DNA of 64,000 nt, taken from Syngnathus acus (Eukaryota > Chordata > Actinopteri > Syngnathiformes > Syngnathidae). Below are positions 12,152 through 23,615 of the stretch, piece after piece (the stretch's first letter is position 1; each line of letters starts with the position of its first letter). The notes beneath the pieces were generated by a model, which made no database searches, had not been told where the DNA came from, and saw nothing but the letters and a program-made list of their open reading frames with translations. The position numbers and the translations under genes were made by a program. The stretch covers positions 1,061,501 to 1,125,500 of the forward strand of contig NC_051107.1 in assembly GCF_901709675.1 (NCBI RefSeq), read 5' to 3'.

Positions 12152-12510
12152 CACCCATCCATTTTCTGAACCGCTTAGTCCCCACGGGGGTCGCGGGAGT
12201 GCTGGAGCCGATCCCAGCCGTCACCGGGCAGTAGGCGGGGGACACCCTGAACCAGTTGCCAGCCAATCGCAGGGCACACAGAGACAAACAACCATACGCA
12301 CTCGCACCTAGGGACAATTTGGAGTGCTCGATCGGCCTACCAAGCATGTTTTTGGGATGTGGGAGGAAACCGGAGCGCCCGGAGAAAACCCACGCGGGCC
12401 CGGGGAGAACATGCAAACTCCACACAGGGAGGGCCGGAGGTGGAATCGAACCCGCACCCTCCTAACTGTGAGGCGGACGCGCTACCCAGTGCGCCACCGA
12501 GCCGCCTATG
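12152..12510 (-). mobile_element. tRNA-derived SINE
   Basis: On the minus strand the head carries RNA polymerase III box A (TGGCGCACTGG, 12486-12496) and box B (GGTTCGATTCC, 12442-12452). The body (GGAGTTTGCATGTTCTCCCC and onward) and a CCATCCATTTTCTG-type tail (as read on the plus strand) are those of the common percomorph SINE. Target duplications TTATAATAATT flank it at 12141-12151 and 12511-12521. Frames across it on both strands are not genes. Confidence 0.92.
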
Positions 12511-12521
12511 TTATAATAATT

Positions 12522-15055
12522 ATTTTACTTATTTATTATTTGTGTACTGTAACTCTTCAAAGCTTGGCTCTGCTGGCTGAGGTGTTTGCGCAGGCACATT
12601 GTTGAAAAATACATGAAAAAGCCCCAAGTACTGGCATCGTATTTCTTTTGTTTACTGGTTGGAGGTAAAAGGTAGCGTAACGCTGCAGGAGTGGACTGAT
12701 TTAATGATAGCAAGATAAAGCAAAGTTAAAAACAAAGCATTGGCCGTTCGTCTTTCATACTTTTTGTTTATTGACAGATTGTTTCCTGTCTTTTCTCAAG
12801 TCCCTTTTGCCTGAAAAATACATTTCTGTCTAGCAGCTTTACCAGGTTTAATCTTATCAGTTTCTGAAGCTTGCTTGTTCAGAAATTGAGCTCTATTCTC
12901 TCCTCAAATGACAACTGCGCATATTCTAAGCTTCCAAGTATGCGAGTTCGACTTACTCAATTTAAACATTGGACATGACTGCGGCGTTGAAATGTCCAAC
13001 TTCATTGGCAGAAAAACTGATATTGATGTGGCTTTTTTTTCATTCCTCTGGTGACTAATTAATTCATTTATGAGCGCTTGGATTCATTCCATGGACGTGT
13101 TTGCCTTTAATTGACAGTGATCGCTCAAACAGGAGGGCGCTAGTGGGAGCTGTGCAGAGGCAGGAGGATGTGGATCGGTGGTCACCTGACATTTTTTTTA
13201 GCCATGTCTCAGTTTCTGGGCCTTCTCTTGTGAGAATGCAACCATGTCTTGTCTTACACACTTGAAGCCTGCTTTTGACGTCCTCTTCCTCTTGTTAGCT
13301 TGCTCTGCTGTCTTGCTAAGCGTGACCAGCCCTCATCTTCACCCTGTTCCCCTGCCTGCCATGCCTGAGTAGTTCCCTGCATTCCCACTTGCTCCATCAG
13401 CCTACTTTGTCAAGACTTGACTGGACATCAGTGCTGAAATTCCTTAGGTATCATCTGCAGTGTTGGCGGCCATTTTAAATAATTCGTAATCTCATACGTA
13501 GTCAGACGACAGTTGTTTTACCCTCAAGGAACTCTCTGATCTTGTAGATAATTTTTTTATTAGCAGTAAATTAACTAAGTTAATGTTTCAAGGTAACTGT
13601 GGCAACACTGAACGTCTCTTAGCATTGCACAGAAAACAACTGTTCCAAAAATATTTGCTGCAAGCTAACAGTAAATCCAAAATGGTGCCCATGCGACTGA
13701 ACGGCCTCTTGCCCACAGTTGTTTGGGAATCTGCTCCAGGATAAGCCATAGAAAATATAGAATGCCAAATGTTTGGATTCTTACCACTGCCAAGTGAGGA
13801 CTGTTTTCATGGTTGGTTAGTTAGCAGGATAAAACAACACAACAGATTTCCACGCAACTTGGTGGTCCCAGATGGAAGAATCCATTTTGTTGTTTCCGCA
13901 TTTTGCCGTTTGACCCCCAGCAAGAAAATATATTCTTATCTACAGTGACTTCATGTTGTTGGGCCAAGGAGGAACCCATTAAACTGCAACAAATGTGGTT
14001 GGCCAAACTCTTGAGTTTCTTGAGGTCAATGGAACGTTCACGTCATTCTTACCACCAGGAACATTTTCTTCATTTGAAGAGCTATAGAGTTCTAAAATCA
14101 TAGTTTGTCAAAAAAATAATTTGCCACCTATGTCAAACATGCTCTTCACAGAAACCTTTAACCACTTTTGATACCAGAGACTCTGTTGCAATCAATGTAG
14201 CGATGTCCCAGACTGTAGGTTTAACAGGTTTGCTGACCTCACTGAAACGACAGCTGGCAACAGTCTGGAAAGATCTACATCCAACGTTGCCCTTGGTCTG
14301 ACCTTGTCTTGGCACCCACAGCGCTCATGCCATCCCATCCGCCGTACTCGACTCCCCTTGACCCACTTAATCTGCGGAGGCAACACTAATGCAGAGTGAA
14401 GGACTCTGATGTCTTCACTCGCTTTCACGGGAGAGGTTCGGTGGCCATGTGGAGCAACTGTTAACATGCTGAGTCAATCTATTGCACCTGAAGAATGTTC
14501 CATTAACAAGTGACATCACGCTCATGTGATTGATCCCTTGTGTAACACAAACTCTTTCAGATCCGATTACAGTATTTGTCATTTTGTGACAATACATTTA
14601 AAGAAATGGCTCTTGGAAAAAAACAAAAAACTTAAAAGACTTCCACTGGACCAGAGAATTTCACTCTTTGTTCATTACGCTCATGCTCGGGAAAAAAATA
14701 TATATTTCATGCATGACAAGCTCCTGCAAATGATATTATGTTTATATTTCATCTGTTTGTGGCATCTGCGTGGATCATAATGACGAATAGCTCCTTACAA
14801 ATGCCACGACTCGCCGATTCTCCGGGCTAAGTAAAGGATTTTATTTTTTCTTCCATCCGCGGTTGTCAGTTTGCTGGCTTTGATCGGACCCAATTGTTTG
14901 GAGATGTGGATGTTTGTTTCTTCCGGCGACAAACTCATGTTGACAGTGTGTTTACTGCTGACTGAAATGTGGCTGTGAAGACGTCCCACATTGTAATGAG
15001 GCAGTAAAGGTTTGACGGTAAACAAAAAAAATCACGTTCTATGTCTCCCATCTAT
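12522..15055. other. Gene-empty interval
   Basis: I see no recognisable gene or dispersed repeat. Frames at 13821-14103 and 14192-14467 match nothing I know. Confidence 0.6.
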
Positions 15056-15531
15056 TACCGTATTGGCCCGAATATAAGACGGCCCCGATTATAAGACAAC
15101 CCCCTCTTTTTCAAGACTCAAGTTTGAAAAAAGACTTTTTGAACACCAAATTAAATTTTTATACAGAAAATAATTACATCTGAAACAAATGATGATAACA
15201 ATATATTCGAGAGAAAAAGCATGTTATTTTGCCTCATTCAAATCATGTGAAAACTGTCTATCACATCTTAATATCTGAACGTTTAAATATGTAAACTTAG
15301 ACTTAGACTTAGACAGAACTTTATTGTCATTTTGTCAACACTAGGTGTGTACAAAACGAAATTTCGTTGCATACGGCTTTCAACAATGTAGAGGTATTTC
15401 GGCTGGTTAAAAAGTGACATTCTATATAAAAATATGAAATAAGATAATTATAAAGTACAAAGTGCAGCACTGATAAAGTATGTAAACAGTGCAGGAGACA
15501 AAAGCAGTATTTACAAGTGTGCAGAGGAATG

Positions 15532-18500
15532 CTACGTTTGAATGTTCAACAGTCTGACGACAGCAGGGAAAAAACTATTGCAGAACCTGGTGGACCTGCA
15601 GCGGATGCTGCGAAACCTCTTCCCAGAGGGCAGCAGGGAGAACAGTCCATGGTGGGGGTGTGATGGGTCACTGATAATATTTCGGGCTCGGGACACGCAG
15701 CGCTGGGATGACAAGTCCTGAATGGAGGGAAGAGGAGCCCCGATGATCCTCTCTGCTGTCCTCACCACTCTCCTCAGGTTCTTCCAATCGGAGGCGCTGC
15801 AACCTCCACACCACACCGAGAGACAGCTTGTCAGAATGCTCTCTATGGTGCTTCGGTAGAACGTCCTCATGATGGGTGGGGGCAGGTGGGCTCTCCTCAT
15901 CCTCCGCAGGAAGTACAAGCGCTTCTGTGCCCTCTTGACCAGTGTTGTGGTGTTCACAGTCCAGGTGAGGTCGTCTGTGATGTGGACTCCCAGGAATTTA
16001 GTGCTGCTGACCACCTCCACAGCTGAGCTGTTGATGATCAGTGGAGCGTGGTGAGGCTGGTTCTTCCTGAAGTCGACGATGATCTCCTTCGTCTTCTCCA
16101 CATTCAGGATCAGGCTGTTTTCTCTGCACCAGCCCACCAACTGCTCCACCTCCTCTCTGTAGTCCAGGTCGTTGTTGTCCCTGATGAGGCCCACCACCGT
16201 TGTGTCGTCTGCAAACTTCACGATGTGATTGGTGGTGAACCTGGGGGCGCAGTCGTGTGTCATCAGGGTGAACAGCAGGGGGCTCAGGACGCAGCCCTGA
16301 GGGGAGCCTGTGCTGAGGGTGATGACATCTGAGGTGTTCTGTCCGACCCGGACTGACTGAGGTCTGTTGGTGAGGAAGTCTAGCAGCCAGTTCCGAAGGG
16401 GGGTGCTGAAGCCCAGGTGTTCCAGTTTTTCCACCAGATGTTGTGGAATGATGGTGTTAAACGCTGAGCTGAAGTCCAGGAACAGCAACCGCACGTGGGT
16501 GTTCCTCTCCTCCAGGTGAGCCAGGCTCAGGTGAAGAACGGAGGAGATGGCATCCTCAGTAGAGCGGTTCTGCCGGTAGGCAAACTGGAACGGATCGAAT
16601 GTTGGGGGGAGTCTGGAGACGATGTGATCTTTGAGCAGCCTTTCGAAGCACTTCATCATGGTGGGAGTCAGTGCCACAGGTCTGTAGTCATTCCATGAGG
16701 TGATTTGAGGTTTCTTCGGCACCGGAATGATGGAGGCAGCCTTGAAGCACACTGGCACTTTGGCTTGGTCCAGCGAGATGTTAAAAATGTCTGTGATGAC
16801 ACCAGCCAGCTGGCCTGCACATTCTTTGAACACCCGCCCAGGTATGTTGTCGGGGCCTGGGGCCTTACGTGGGTTGACTCTTCTCAGAGTCTTCCACACG
16901 TCGGCTGAGTCAAGGCAGAGGGCCTCCTCTTCCTGGTGGGGAACAGTTTTCACTGCAGGAGTGCTGTTTAGTGCCTCAAAACGCCCAAAGAAGTTATTTA
17001 GACCATTCAGGAAGTCAGCATCAACCTCACCCACCGGGGGGGAGGGTAAGTTGTGGTCCGTGATCGCCCGTATGCCTTGCCACATACTCCTGGTGTTATT
17101 GGCGTCGTGGAAAAAATCCTGAATTTTTCGACTGTGGCTTCGCTTCGCTAGCCTGATGGCACGGTTCAAGTTGGCTCTCGCTGTCCTCAGTGCCTCCTTG
17201 TCGCCAGACTTGAAGGCTGAGTTCCGTGCTCGTAGCGTATGACGTACATCCTCAGTCATCCAGGGTCGTTGGTTGGCTCGGGTGATGATGTTCTTAGTGG
17301 TGCTGACGTCCTCGGAGCATTTGTTGATGTAGGCTGACACAGTCATGGCGTACTCATCAATGTCGATCTGATTGTCATATGTTGCTGCTGACTTGAACAT
17401 GTCCCAGTCAGAGCACTCAAAGCAGTCCTGGAGTGCCTCCATGGCCCCCTCAGACCACACCCTCACCTGCTTCACTGTGGGTTTTGCTCTGATCAGCAGG
17501 GGCCTGTATGCAGGGATTAGCATAACAGATAGGTGGTCTGAAGAGCCGAGGTGGGGGCGGGGGGCTGCTCTGAATGCATCCTTTATATTGGTGTAAACCA
17601 AGTCCAGAGTGTTCTCTCCCCGAGTTGGAAAATCCACGTGTTGGTAAAAATGAGGGAGAATAGTCTTCATGCTAGCCTGGTTGAAGTCCCCAGCAATGAT
17701 GAAAACCCCCTCTGTGTGCGTGGATTGCAGCTCACTGATTGTCCGATAGAGAACCCTCATGGCCTCTTTAGTGTTAGCGCTAGGAGGCACGTACACAGCC
17801 GTGATGCTAACAACAGTAAACTCTCTGGGCAGGTAGAAGGGTCTGCAGTTAACAGTCAAAAGCTCGATGTCCGAAGAGCAGAAGCTGGCGACAGATCTAG
17901 CATTTTTGCACCAGTTGTTGTTGATGTAGACACACAGCCCACCTCCTCGGGATTTACCGCTTAGCTCGCTGTTTCTGTCGGCGCGGAATGTAGCGAGCCC
18001 CTCCAGGCTAACGGCGTTGTCCGGCATCGATGAGTTCAGCCATGTCTCCGTCAGGATGAGAGCGCAGCAGTTTCTAACTTCCCTCTTTGAAGAGAGTTCC
18101 AGTTTTAGATGGTCCATTTTATTATCCAGTGAGCGGACGTTGGAGAGGAAGATGGATGGAAGCGGCGGTTTGTAGGGGTTAGCTTTAAGCTTAGCCGTTA
18201 GCCCACCTCGACAGCCGCGCTTTCGCCGCCGGTCACACCGCCTACGCTTACTCCTCCTCCGGCGTGTGCTGCCCGGCGAGCCCGCTGCGTCGTGAGCTTC
18301 TGGGGCTAGCGCCCTAAGCACTCCGAGGCTACGCAAACAGACTAGGGTAGTTGTGGCTACGAGTCCGAAAACACTTGATGACCGTACCTCCAGCAGGCGC
18401 TGGCGATCATACACTAATCTACTGGATGGATAAACTAAACTTTGTGTTGTTTGTAGTGTCCTAGGCGACATATTTTGCGAAAATCCCCGTCGGATGTTGA

Positions 18501-18537
18501 GACCCGTAGCGGCCGCGGCCAACTGGGGCGCCGCCAT
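15532..18537 (-). CDS. L2 LINE ORF: AP endonuclease and reverse transcriptase, 1001 aa
   Basis: This enzyme nicks the target and reverse-transcribes LINE RNA at the nick. The protein has a basic N-terminus (RRRRSKRRR at 92-100). An AP-like endonuclease spans about residues 127-345, with ETWL (164-167), GDFN (283-286) and SSDH (332-335). A reverse transcriptase spans about 550-870, with LDFSSAFNT (687-695), GSPQGCVLSP (744-753) and the catalytic FADD (775-778). The C-terminus GLFSLLPSGKRFRSIRCRST is typical of fish L2. No stop or frameshift interrupts it and all expected catalytic residues are present, so it may be a recent, possibly active copy. The start at 18537 (AAGATGGCGG) is the first ATG and sits at the element's 5' edge. 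Frames on the plus strand across this interval are shadows. L2 assignment is by motif similarity; another CR1-group clade is the alternative. Confidence 0.93.
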   Translation of the reverse strand: MAAPQLAAAATGLNIRRGFSQNMSPRTLQTTQSLVYPSSRLVYDRQRLLEVRSSSVFGLVATTTLVCLRSLGVLRALAPEAHDAAGSPGSTRRRRSKRRRCDRRRKRGCRGGLTAKLKANPYKPPLPSIFLSNVRSLDNKMDHLKLELSSKREVRNCCALILTETWLNSSMPDNAVSLEGLATFRADRNSELSGKSRGGGLCVYINNNWCKNARSVASFCSSDIELLTVNCRPFYLPREFTVVSITAVYVPPSANTKEAMRVLYRTISELQSTHTEGVFIIAGDFNQASMKTILPHFYQHVDFPTRGENTLDLVYTNIKDAFRAAPRPHLGSSDHLSVMLIPAYRPLLIRAKPTVKQVRVWSEGAMEALQDCFECSDWDMFKSAATYDNQIDIDEYAMTVSAYINKCSEDVSTTKNIITRANQRPWMTEDVRHTLRARNSAFKSGDKEALRTARANLNRAIRLAKRSHSRKIQDFFHDANNTRSMWQGIRAITDHNLPSPPVGEVDADFLNGLNNFFGRFEALNSTPAVKTVPHQEEEALCLDSADVWKTLRRVNPRKAPGPDNIPGRVFKECAGQLAGVITDIFNISLDQAKVPVCFKAASIIPVPKKPQITSWNDYRPVALTPTMMKCFERLLKDHIVSRLPPTFDPFQFAYRQNRSTEDAISSVLHLSLAHLEERNTHVRLLFLDFSSAFNTIIPQHLVEKLEHLGFSTPLRNWLLDFLTNRPQSVRVGQNTSDVITLSTGSPQGCVLSPLLFTLMTHDCAPRFTTNHIVKFADDTTVVGLIRDNNDLDYREEVEQLVGWCRENSLILNVEKTKEIIVDFRKNQPHHAPLIINSSAVEVVSSTKFLGVHITDDLTWTVNTTTLVKRAQKRLYFLRRMRRAHLPPPIMRTFYRSTIESILTSCLSVWCGGCSASDWKNLRRVVRTAERIIGAPLPSIQDLSSQRCVSRARNIISDPSHPHHGLFSLLPSGKRFRSIRCRSTRFCNSFFPAVVRLLNIQT

Positions 18538-18540
18538 CTT
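18527..18540 (-). promoter_or_regulatory. YY1-like motif at the 5' edge of the LINE
   Basis: The minus strand reads AAGATGGCGGCGCC and overlaps the ORF start codon. AAGATGGCGGC is the YY1 binding consensus, and YY1 sites near the 5' end help set transcription start in human L1. A similar role here is an inference. Confidence 0.5.
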
Positions 18541-19061
18541 GGAATTCTAAATAATAATTAAAAATAAACTAAAGTGCAATCACATTTGTAAATGAATGGC
18601 TTCTGGTTTTTGAAAAGTAAATAAACCAATCTACTGTGATAAAACAACAACATTTCAATAACTGCATTAACCATTAAAGTGAAGTCTAACTATAACTGTA
18701 GTCTTGAAACAAATCTGAATAAGGAAAAACATTGCAATAAAATAATGCAAACTGCTACCGCTATTGTTGGTGAGCCTGAGGACTGTACAGGGGGTTGGCT
18801 ATACAGATAGAACGGATAGTTATGCTCTTTTCGCCCCCCGGGTGTCGGTCAGAACACAGGAGGGAAGACGTGGTTCAGTTTTGATTGCTTTACTGAATTA
18901 TTGGCAAAAAAATAATAATGAATAACCATAAATGAAATACACTCGGCAACACACCAAACACAAGTCATCGATCAAGACAACAAAATACATTTGCTGGCGA
19001 CCGTTAGTCGCCGTGCCGCTGTGTAACGGCCACTCGTACGATGCGAGGCAAACTCGAAGGA

Positions 19062-19304
19062 GCGCGCCGGAGCTGTCAATTAAACGGCGCGCACACGAAG
19101 CAAACCGCTATCGGACAAACGGCACAACAGTGGACAGTAGTAATGATGAAATGTATACGTATACTCACTTTGTGTCAAAGACGCACACGATCACAGCAAC
19201 ATACTCAGTCGATTATGAGCGCGCCGGAGCTGTCAATCAAACGGCGCGCACACGAAGCAAACCGCGATCGGACAACACGATCACAGCAACATACTCAGTC
19301 GATA
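19062..19304. repeat. Direct repeats with GC-rich stem-loops inside the DNA transposon
   Basis: A 60-bp block occurs at 19060-19120 and again near 19217-19276. Each copy contains the inverted repeat GCGCGCCG...CGGCGCGC (19062-19092 and 19219-19249). A second block, CACGATCACAGCAACATACT and following bases, occurs at 19186-19214 and 19276-19304. The open frames here (18932-19318 and 19041-19520 plus) are products of the repeat. It lies in the right arm of the 15058-19438 transposon. Confidence 0.85.
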
Positions 19305-19440
19305 CCAGCAACCTTTAACTTACCGCTGCACACAAGTGAAAATGGGTATAATGTCCAGACCCCGAATATAAGACGACCCCCACTTTTTCAGTCTTATTTC
19401 AATGCAAAAAAACTCGTCTTATATTCGGGCCAATACGGTA

Positions 19441-20689
19441 TATTCTATATGGGAACCTTGTATGACTCGGTACCATTCACTTTTACTTTACACCCGTGTT
19501 ACCCTATTCTTTTTTTCTGACCGCATGGTAGAAAAATCTTTTTTGGTACGTCATCAGTGCATATCGTTTCAATTCACTTGATTTGCTGAGCTCAGTTGAA
19601 TTAAGATGCAGCAAACCTCGCTTGCTGATGAGAGCTCATTAACTGCCGGCAGAGTTAAAATTTACATTTGACGTCTATACCCGTCAATGGTAGTGAATGA
19701 GTCAAAACACTCACCTTCACGGGTCAGTCAAGACTGAAAGTTGCTCATCAATTTATAGAAGAAAGACTATGTCTGATTCTTCTTCCACCATTATCGTATT
19801 TTGAAAGTTGTGGCGCCAGGTGTCGATTAATTGAACAGGTGGCTCTCATTGATACCGCCGGGGTCAATAAAGTCTATGCTTACTGACTCTAATGATGCCA
19901 CATATCATCTGCATCGGTCTTCCGAGGGTTTTGGATTGACGATTTGTAACCATGGCCGCTTCATCAGGCTAATCCAGCACCATTGATTCAGCCTTCATAT
20001 TGCTTTGAGTTAGCAAAGAGCTCCCAAAAGACCAGAGGTCATGAGTTTGAAGCCCAGCACGCAAATAAAGATCTCAGCTCGCCGACATTTAAAAAAAAAA
20101 AAAAGAAACAATTTCCAAGATCAGATGTCACTCTTTATATCAGAGTCTAACAGGCCTGGCCAGCTCCAAATAGATATACAAGCTAATCTCACCGCAGGTG
20201 TCGTCTAGTTTTGTCTGTTCTCGCCCTCACACCGGGCTGTTTATCTGACCTCAGCCCTCCGAGGTGCCGTTTACGCCACGGGAGGTGTTTATTGACCAGC
20301 AAAGTGATTCCAAAAAGACACTCGGCTTGTTCATTAAAAGTTCCGGACTCTTCCGTCTGAGAGACGATGGGAAGAAAAACATACTGCAATGTAGTGGAAG
20401 GTGCTTGGGGGGAGGGGAGAGGCAGATATTATCCGAGTCTTGATGGTGTTCCGTTTGATTGAATTCCCTTTGACAATCTTCCGTCGGTCCTGTTTGAATC
20501 CCCCACGGTCCAAGATTTGTTTCCCTCGCGATTGTGTTGGTGGGTTATTTGATCAGCTTTGTTAACACGCTGCAAATAAGGATGTTGAATGTTAAAAGGC
20601 TGTCAGTGGCCTACATAGCCGCTTCTGCTGGAGGTAGACCCGAGCTGTATTTTCATTTGTTTTTATTATCCAGTCAGAACTGAGAATGT
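19441..20689. other. Gene-empty interval
   Basis: There is an A-tract at about 20090-20103. Otherwise it is unique sequence with no supported exon. Confidence 0.55.
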
Positions 20690-21175
20690 GGAATTAATCG
20701 GAATTCGATTACAATGACGATTATTCCAGTCAACGATTCCAAACTTGGCATGATCGTAAAAAACAATCATGCAGTTTAAAATTAAAAAAAAAAAAAGCAA
20801 TTTCCTGTTTGGTTATACAAACAGTATTTGAATTCATTGAATTGAATTCACAGATTTTTTTTAGAAATAACAAATGTGATACATTTTGTTGTTCCATAAG
20901 GATCTTATATAATTATAGTATATAAAAGTATATAAAAAAATACTTTTCTTAATATTTTTACATTTAAACATTTTATTGTTTTCTACCAAGAAATAAATTA
21001 TCGTTTGGTCATTGAAATTTTGATTATGACCAAAATAACGATTATTATTTTTCTCCACGATTTTTACATTTAACCATTTAAATGTTTTGTACCAATAAAT
21101 AAATGATTGTGTGGTAATTGAAATTTTAATTATGACCAAAATAACGATTATTATTTTTCTCCACGACCACAACTT
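20690..21175. repeat. AT-rich dispersed repeat with a local tandem duplication
   Basis: A block of about 100 bp starting CATTTAAACATTTTATTG at 20961 recurs at 21067 (period 106). It includes GACCAAAATAACGATTATTA at both places. ATCGATTA-rich sequence is typical of old hAT-like repeats in fish. The frame at 20861-21172 minus is formed by the duplication. Confidence 0.7.
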
Positions 21176-23227
21176 TCATTATAAGGATATTCGTTTGCAC
21201 CAATTTGCTGGAAATCAACCGTGTTAGGTTTTGATTCCAGTAAAGCAAGACATCAAAGAAGAATCTGTCTGAATTTATAATCAGTCTGGTCCGCTGTCGT
21301 TTTCAACGCCGCCATCACATCCGATTTTTAAAAGCCTCCAGATGCCGTCAAATTGTTGTTTCCACACTGGCAGTACTTCAAACCACCTCTCGAGATTAGC
21401 GCACAGATTGGCCAAGGGTCTGAAATGGTGTGGATTTATCAATAAAGCTGTCAGGCTTCGATTAACCGGGTGTGCTCCGGCATTAATCAGACCCCAGGCA
21501 TCAATCTGGAGGTGCCCGCTGACACGTTGACCCAAACGAGGTTGGCCAAACTCTTGGCCTGAACAAGACACAAGCATACCACTCATCATCCTGAAAGCTG
21601 ACCAGGTAGGAGAATGGATGATGTCCAGGAGTGGAGGGACTTCCTGTCATGGTTTCCGTGCTGCTGGTAATTATGGATAGTGGTCTAGGCCATCCGTCAG
21701 GGACAAGCGGGCGGGCAGATTGATACCAGCGAAGGAGCCCGGTCCTGTTATTTTCATCCCCTCTCCTGCGCTTAAGCTCCTCAGGATGTGATTTGGGAAA
21801 TGGCGAAGCCACTCATCCATCAATTTCTCGCTTGTTTGGTTCCCAGTGGAAAAGCAGCAACAGAAGCAGCGCGACACCCCGAGCGCTCCAAAATTCTAAA
21901 GGCCGTTTCGCACAATGGTCAAGAACTGAAAACCAAATTCGAAGCAATTTAAGAGGTGGCCTAAGAGTAGAACCACTGTGGGGAACATTTAAAAGGTAGA
22001 TTACAGGGAAAGGTAGTCGCTGATGATCCAAGAGTAGCGTGGGAGGTGAGTAATGACTGTGCTTTAATTAGAAAATAATAACCACTTGCAATTTCCTTTA
22101 CTTAATTACAATCAGCACACTGGCATGTTAATGACTTCCTCTTTATTTCATCGTTTGGATTCTGACCGAGATGACATCTATCGGCTGCGTTAAGCTTCTT
22201 ACCTGTTAAAAACCGGAGAAACAATTTCAAAAAGTCAGAAACTTTGGCAGCGTTTTGATGAGCATATGAGAGCTTACCCATCTGCTCGTGGCCACAGATG
22301 TTTGGTCGCCACGGCAACAGGTTACCCGCAAAAGATTCGATGTGTTTGTCGAGTGGGATTAGTCTAATCTTCTGATTCAAAGTTATTTTCACTTTTGATG
22401 AGATGCTTGTTTACCTAATTTACGACGCACCTTTCGTCCCGGAGTATTAATTTCCGCGACGCTTTCCTGGCAGAGACCTTGAAGGCTCACCATGCTCTTT
22501 CCCTCTGTCGAACGTCCTCTATGTCCTTGTCAGGACTGCTGGATTGATGACCACGACAATTATAAGACAGTCAATCAACGACTCGCACATGAGGAGCCGG
22601 GCCGAGATGCATCTCATGAATATTGAATGTGCGTTTCTGCCACAGCCATTAAAGCCGCTTTGCACAAATATTGCACGGCGGAATTGTTGTGACATCGCCT
22701 TGTCATTTGTCACACCCGTGTGCGGTATTTTGGACGTCTTTCTCTCAATCAACTCGACTAAGGGAGGTCAAAAAAACAAGTATTGGCTTTGGAATTCAGA
22801 ACTGTTGATGGACAAGCGTTGATTTCAGTTTATTCTTGCTGCTGCCTTTTGCCTGTATTGATTCTGTAATGATTTGGATGTCAGCATTTGTCGATGAACA
22901 AGACCTCGCAAGATGTTTCTCGGGAAAACCTGTACAAAGATGGGTTCAAGATCACATTTTCATGTCTGGCACTGTGTGCATATCAAATCATTGGGTAGGA
23001 CATAACATTTTATGCACTGCGAAAAGTATGTATATCAAATCCATACCCATCGGTAAGTCGTCGTCAAACACATCGGAATCTAGTCTTCCCCAACCACGTT
23101 ATATCAAACCCATCGATTTGATATGCTTGTATCAAGACCAACCGAACTAAATCACGCACATCAATTTGGAAAAATTTTAATAGAACACCCAAAAAATTTA
23201 TTAATAATTAAATTTATTAATAATTAA
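21176..23227. other. Gene-empty interval
   Basis: No recognisable gene. The frames at 21281-21812 and 22102-22392 minus have some protein-like composition, and an AACAG/GTAAGA pair lies at about 22195-22205 (minus). There is no frame chain to build a gene on. Confidence 0.5.
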
Positions 23228-23240
23228 ATGTATTAATAAC

Positions 23241-23602
23241 GGCGGCTCGGTGGCACACTGGGTAGCACGTCCGCCTCACAGTTAGGAGGGTGCGGGTTCG
23301 ATTCCACCTCCGGCCCTCCCTGTGTGGAGTTTGCATGTTCTCCCCGGGCCTGTGTGGGTTTTCTCCGGGCACTCCGGTTTCCTCCCACAACCCAAAAACA
23401 TGCTTGGTAGGCCGATTGAACACTCCAAATTGTCCCTAGGTGTGAGTGCGAGTGCGTATGGTTGTTTGTCTCTGTGTGCCCTGCGATTGGCTGGCAACCG
23501 GTTCAGGGTGTCCCCCGCCTACTGCCCGATGACGGCTGGGATAGGCTCCAGCACGCCCGCGACCCCCGTGGGGACTAAGCGGTACAGAAAATGGATGGAT
23601 GG
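23241..23602 (+). mobile_element. tRNA-derived SINE
   Basis: Second copy of the same SINE, in plus orientation. Box A TGGCACACTGG lies at 23251-23261 and a perfect box B GGTTCGATTCC at 23295-23305. The body ends in repeated ATGG units. Target duplications of 13 bp (ATGTATTAATAAC) flank it at 23228-23240 and 23603-23615. It is about 90% alike to the copy at 12152 by eye. The perfect duplications suggest a fairly recent insertion. Confidence 0.94.
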
Positions 23603-23615
23603 ATGTATTAATAAC

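Larger units (their letters stand above)
15295..18545 (-). mobile_element. L2-type non-LTR retrotransposon, near full length
   Basis: A LINE on the minus strand, spanning from a YY1-like motif at its 5' edge (18527-18540) to a 3' tail with AATAAAGTTCTGTCTAAGTC and short CTAAGT repeats at 15296-15325. The long intact ORF (15532-18537) and the short-repeat tail without poly(A) fit the L2/CR1 side of the LINE tree, abundant in fish. It lies inside the DNA transposon at 15058-19438. No clean target-site duplication is visible, as is usual for this clade. Confidence 0.88.
15058..19438. mobile_element. TA-flanked TIR DNA transposon (non-autonomous) interrupted by an L2 LINE
   Basis: The left end starts CCGTATTGGCCCGAATATAA and the right end (to 19438) is its reverse complement. 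Both ends are flanked by TA (15056-15057 and 19439-19440), the target duplication of the Tc1/mariner-pogo group. Each end also has a subterminal copy of the ATAAGACnnCCCC motif (around 15090-15110 and 19360-19385). Removing the LINE (about 15295-18545) leaves about 1.1 kb with no transposase frame. The LINE must have inserted after the DNA element, which dates the DNA element as older. I cannot name the family. Confidence 0.8.

Noticed and set aside
12442-12496. tRNA-like A and B boxes as a possible tRNA gene (also 23251-23305)
   Set aside because: They head full SINE copies with target duplications and do not fold as a complete tRNA followed by a terminator.
12141-12605. Open frames on both strands around the first SINE, also at 23217-23633
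   Set aside because: They are the GC-rich body of a tRNA-derived SINE and repeat in both copies.
15869-17964. Several plus-strand open frames of 60-137 codons
   Set aside because: They lie opposite the long LINE ORF and are its shadows.
19704-19740. Consensus GTGAGT donor on the minus strand near 19710
   Set aside because: No open upstream exon with a fitting acceptor could be defined.
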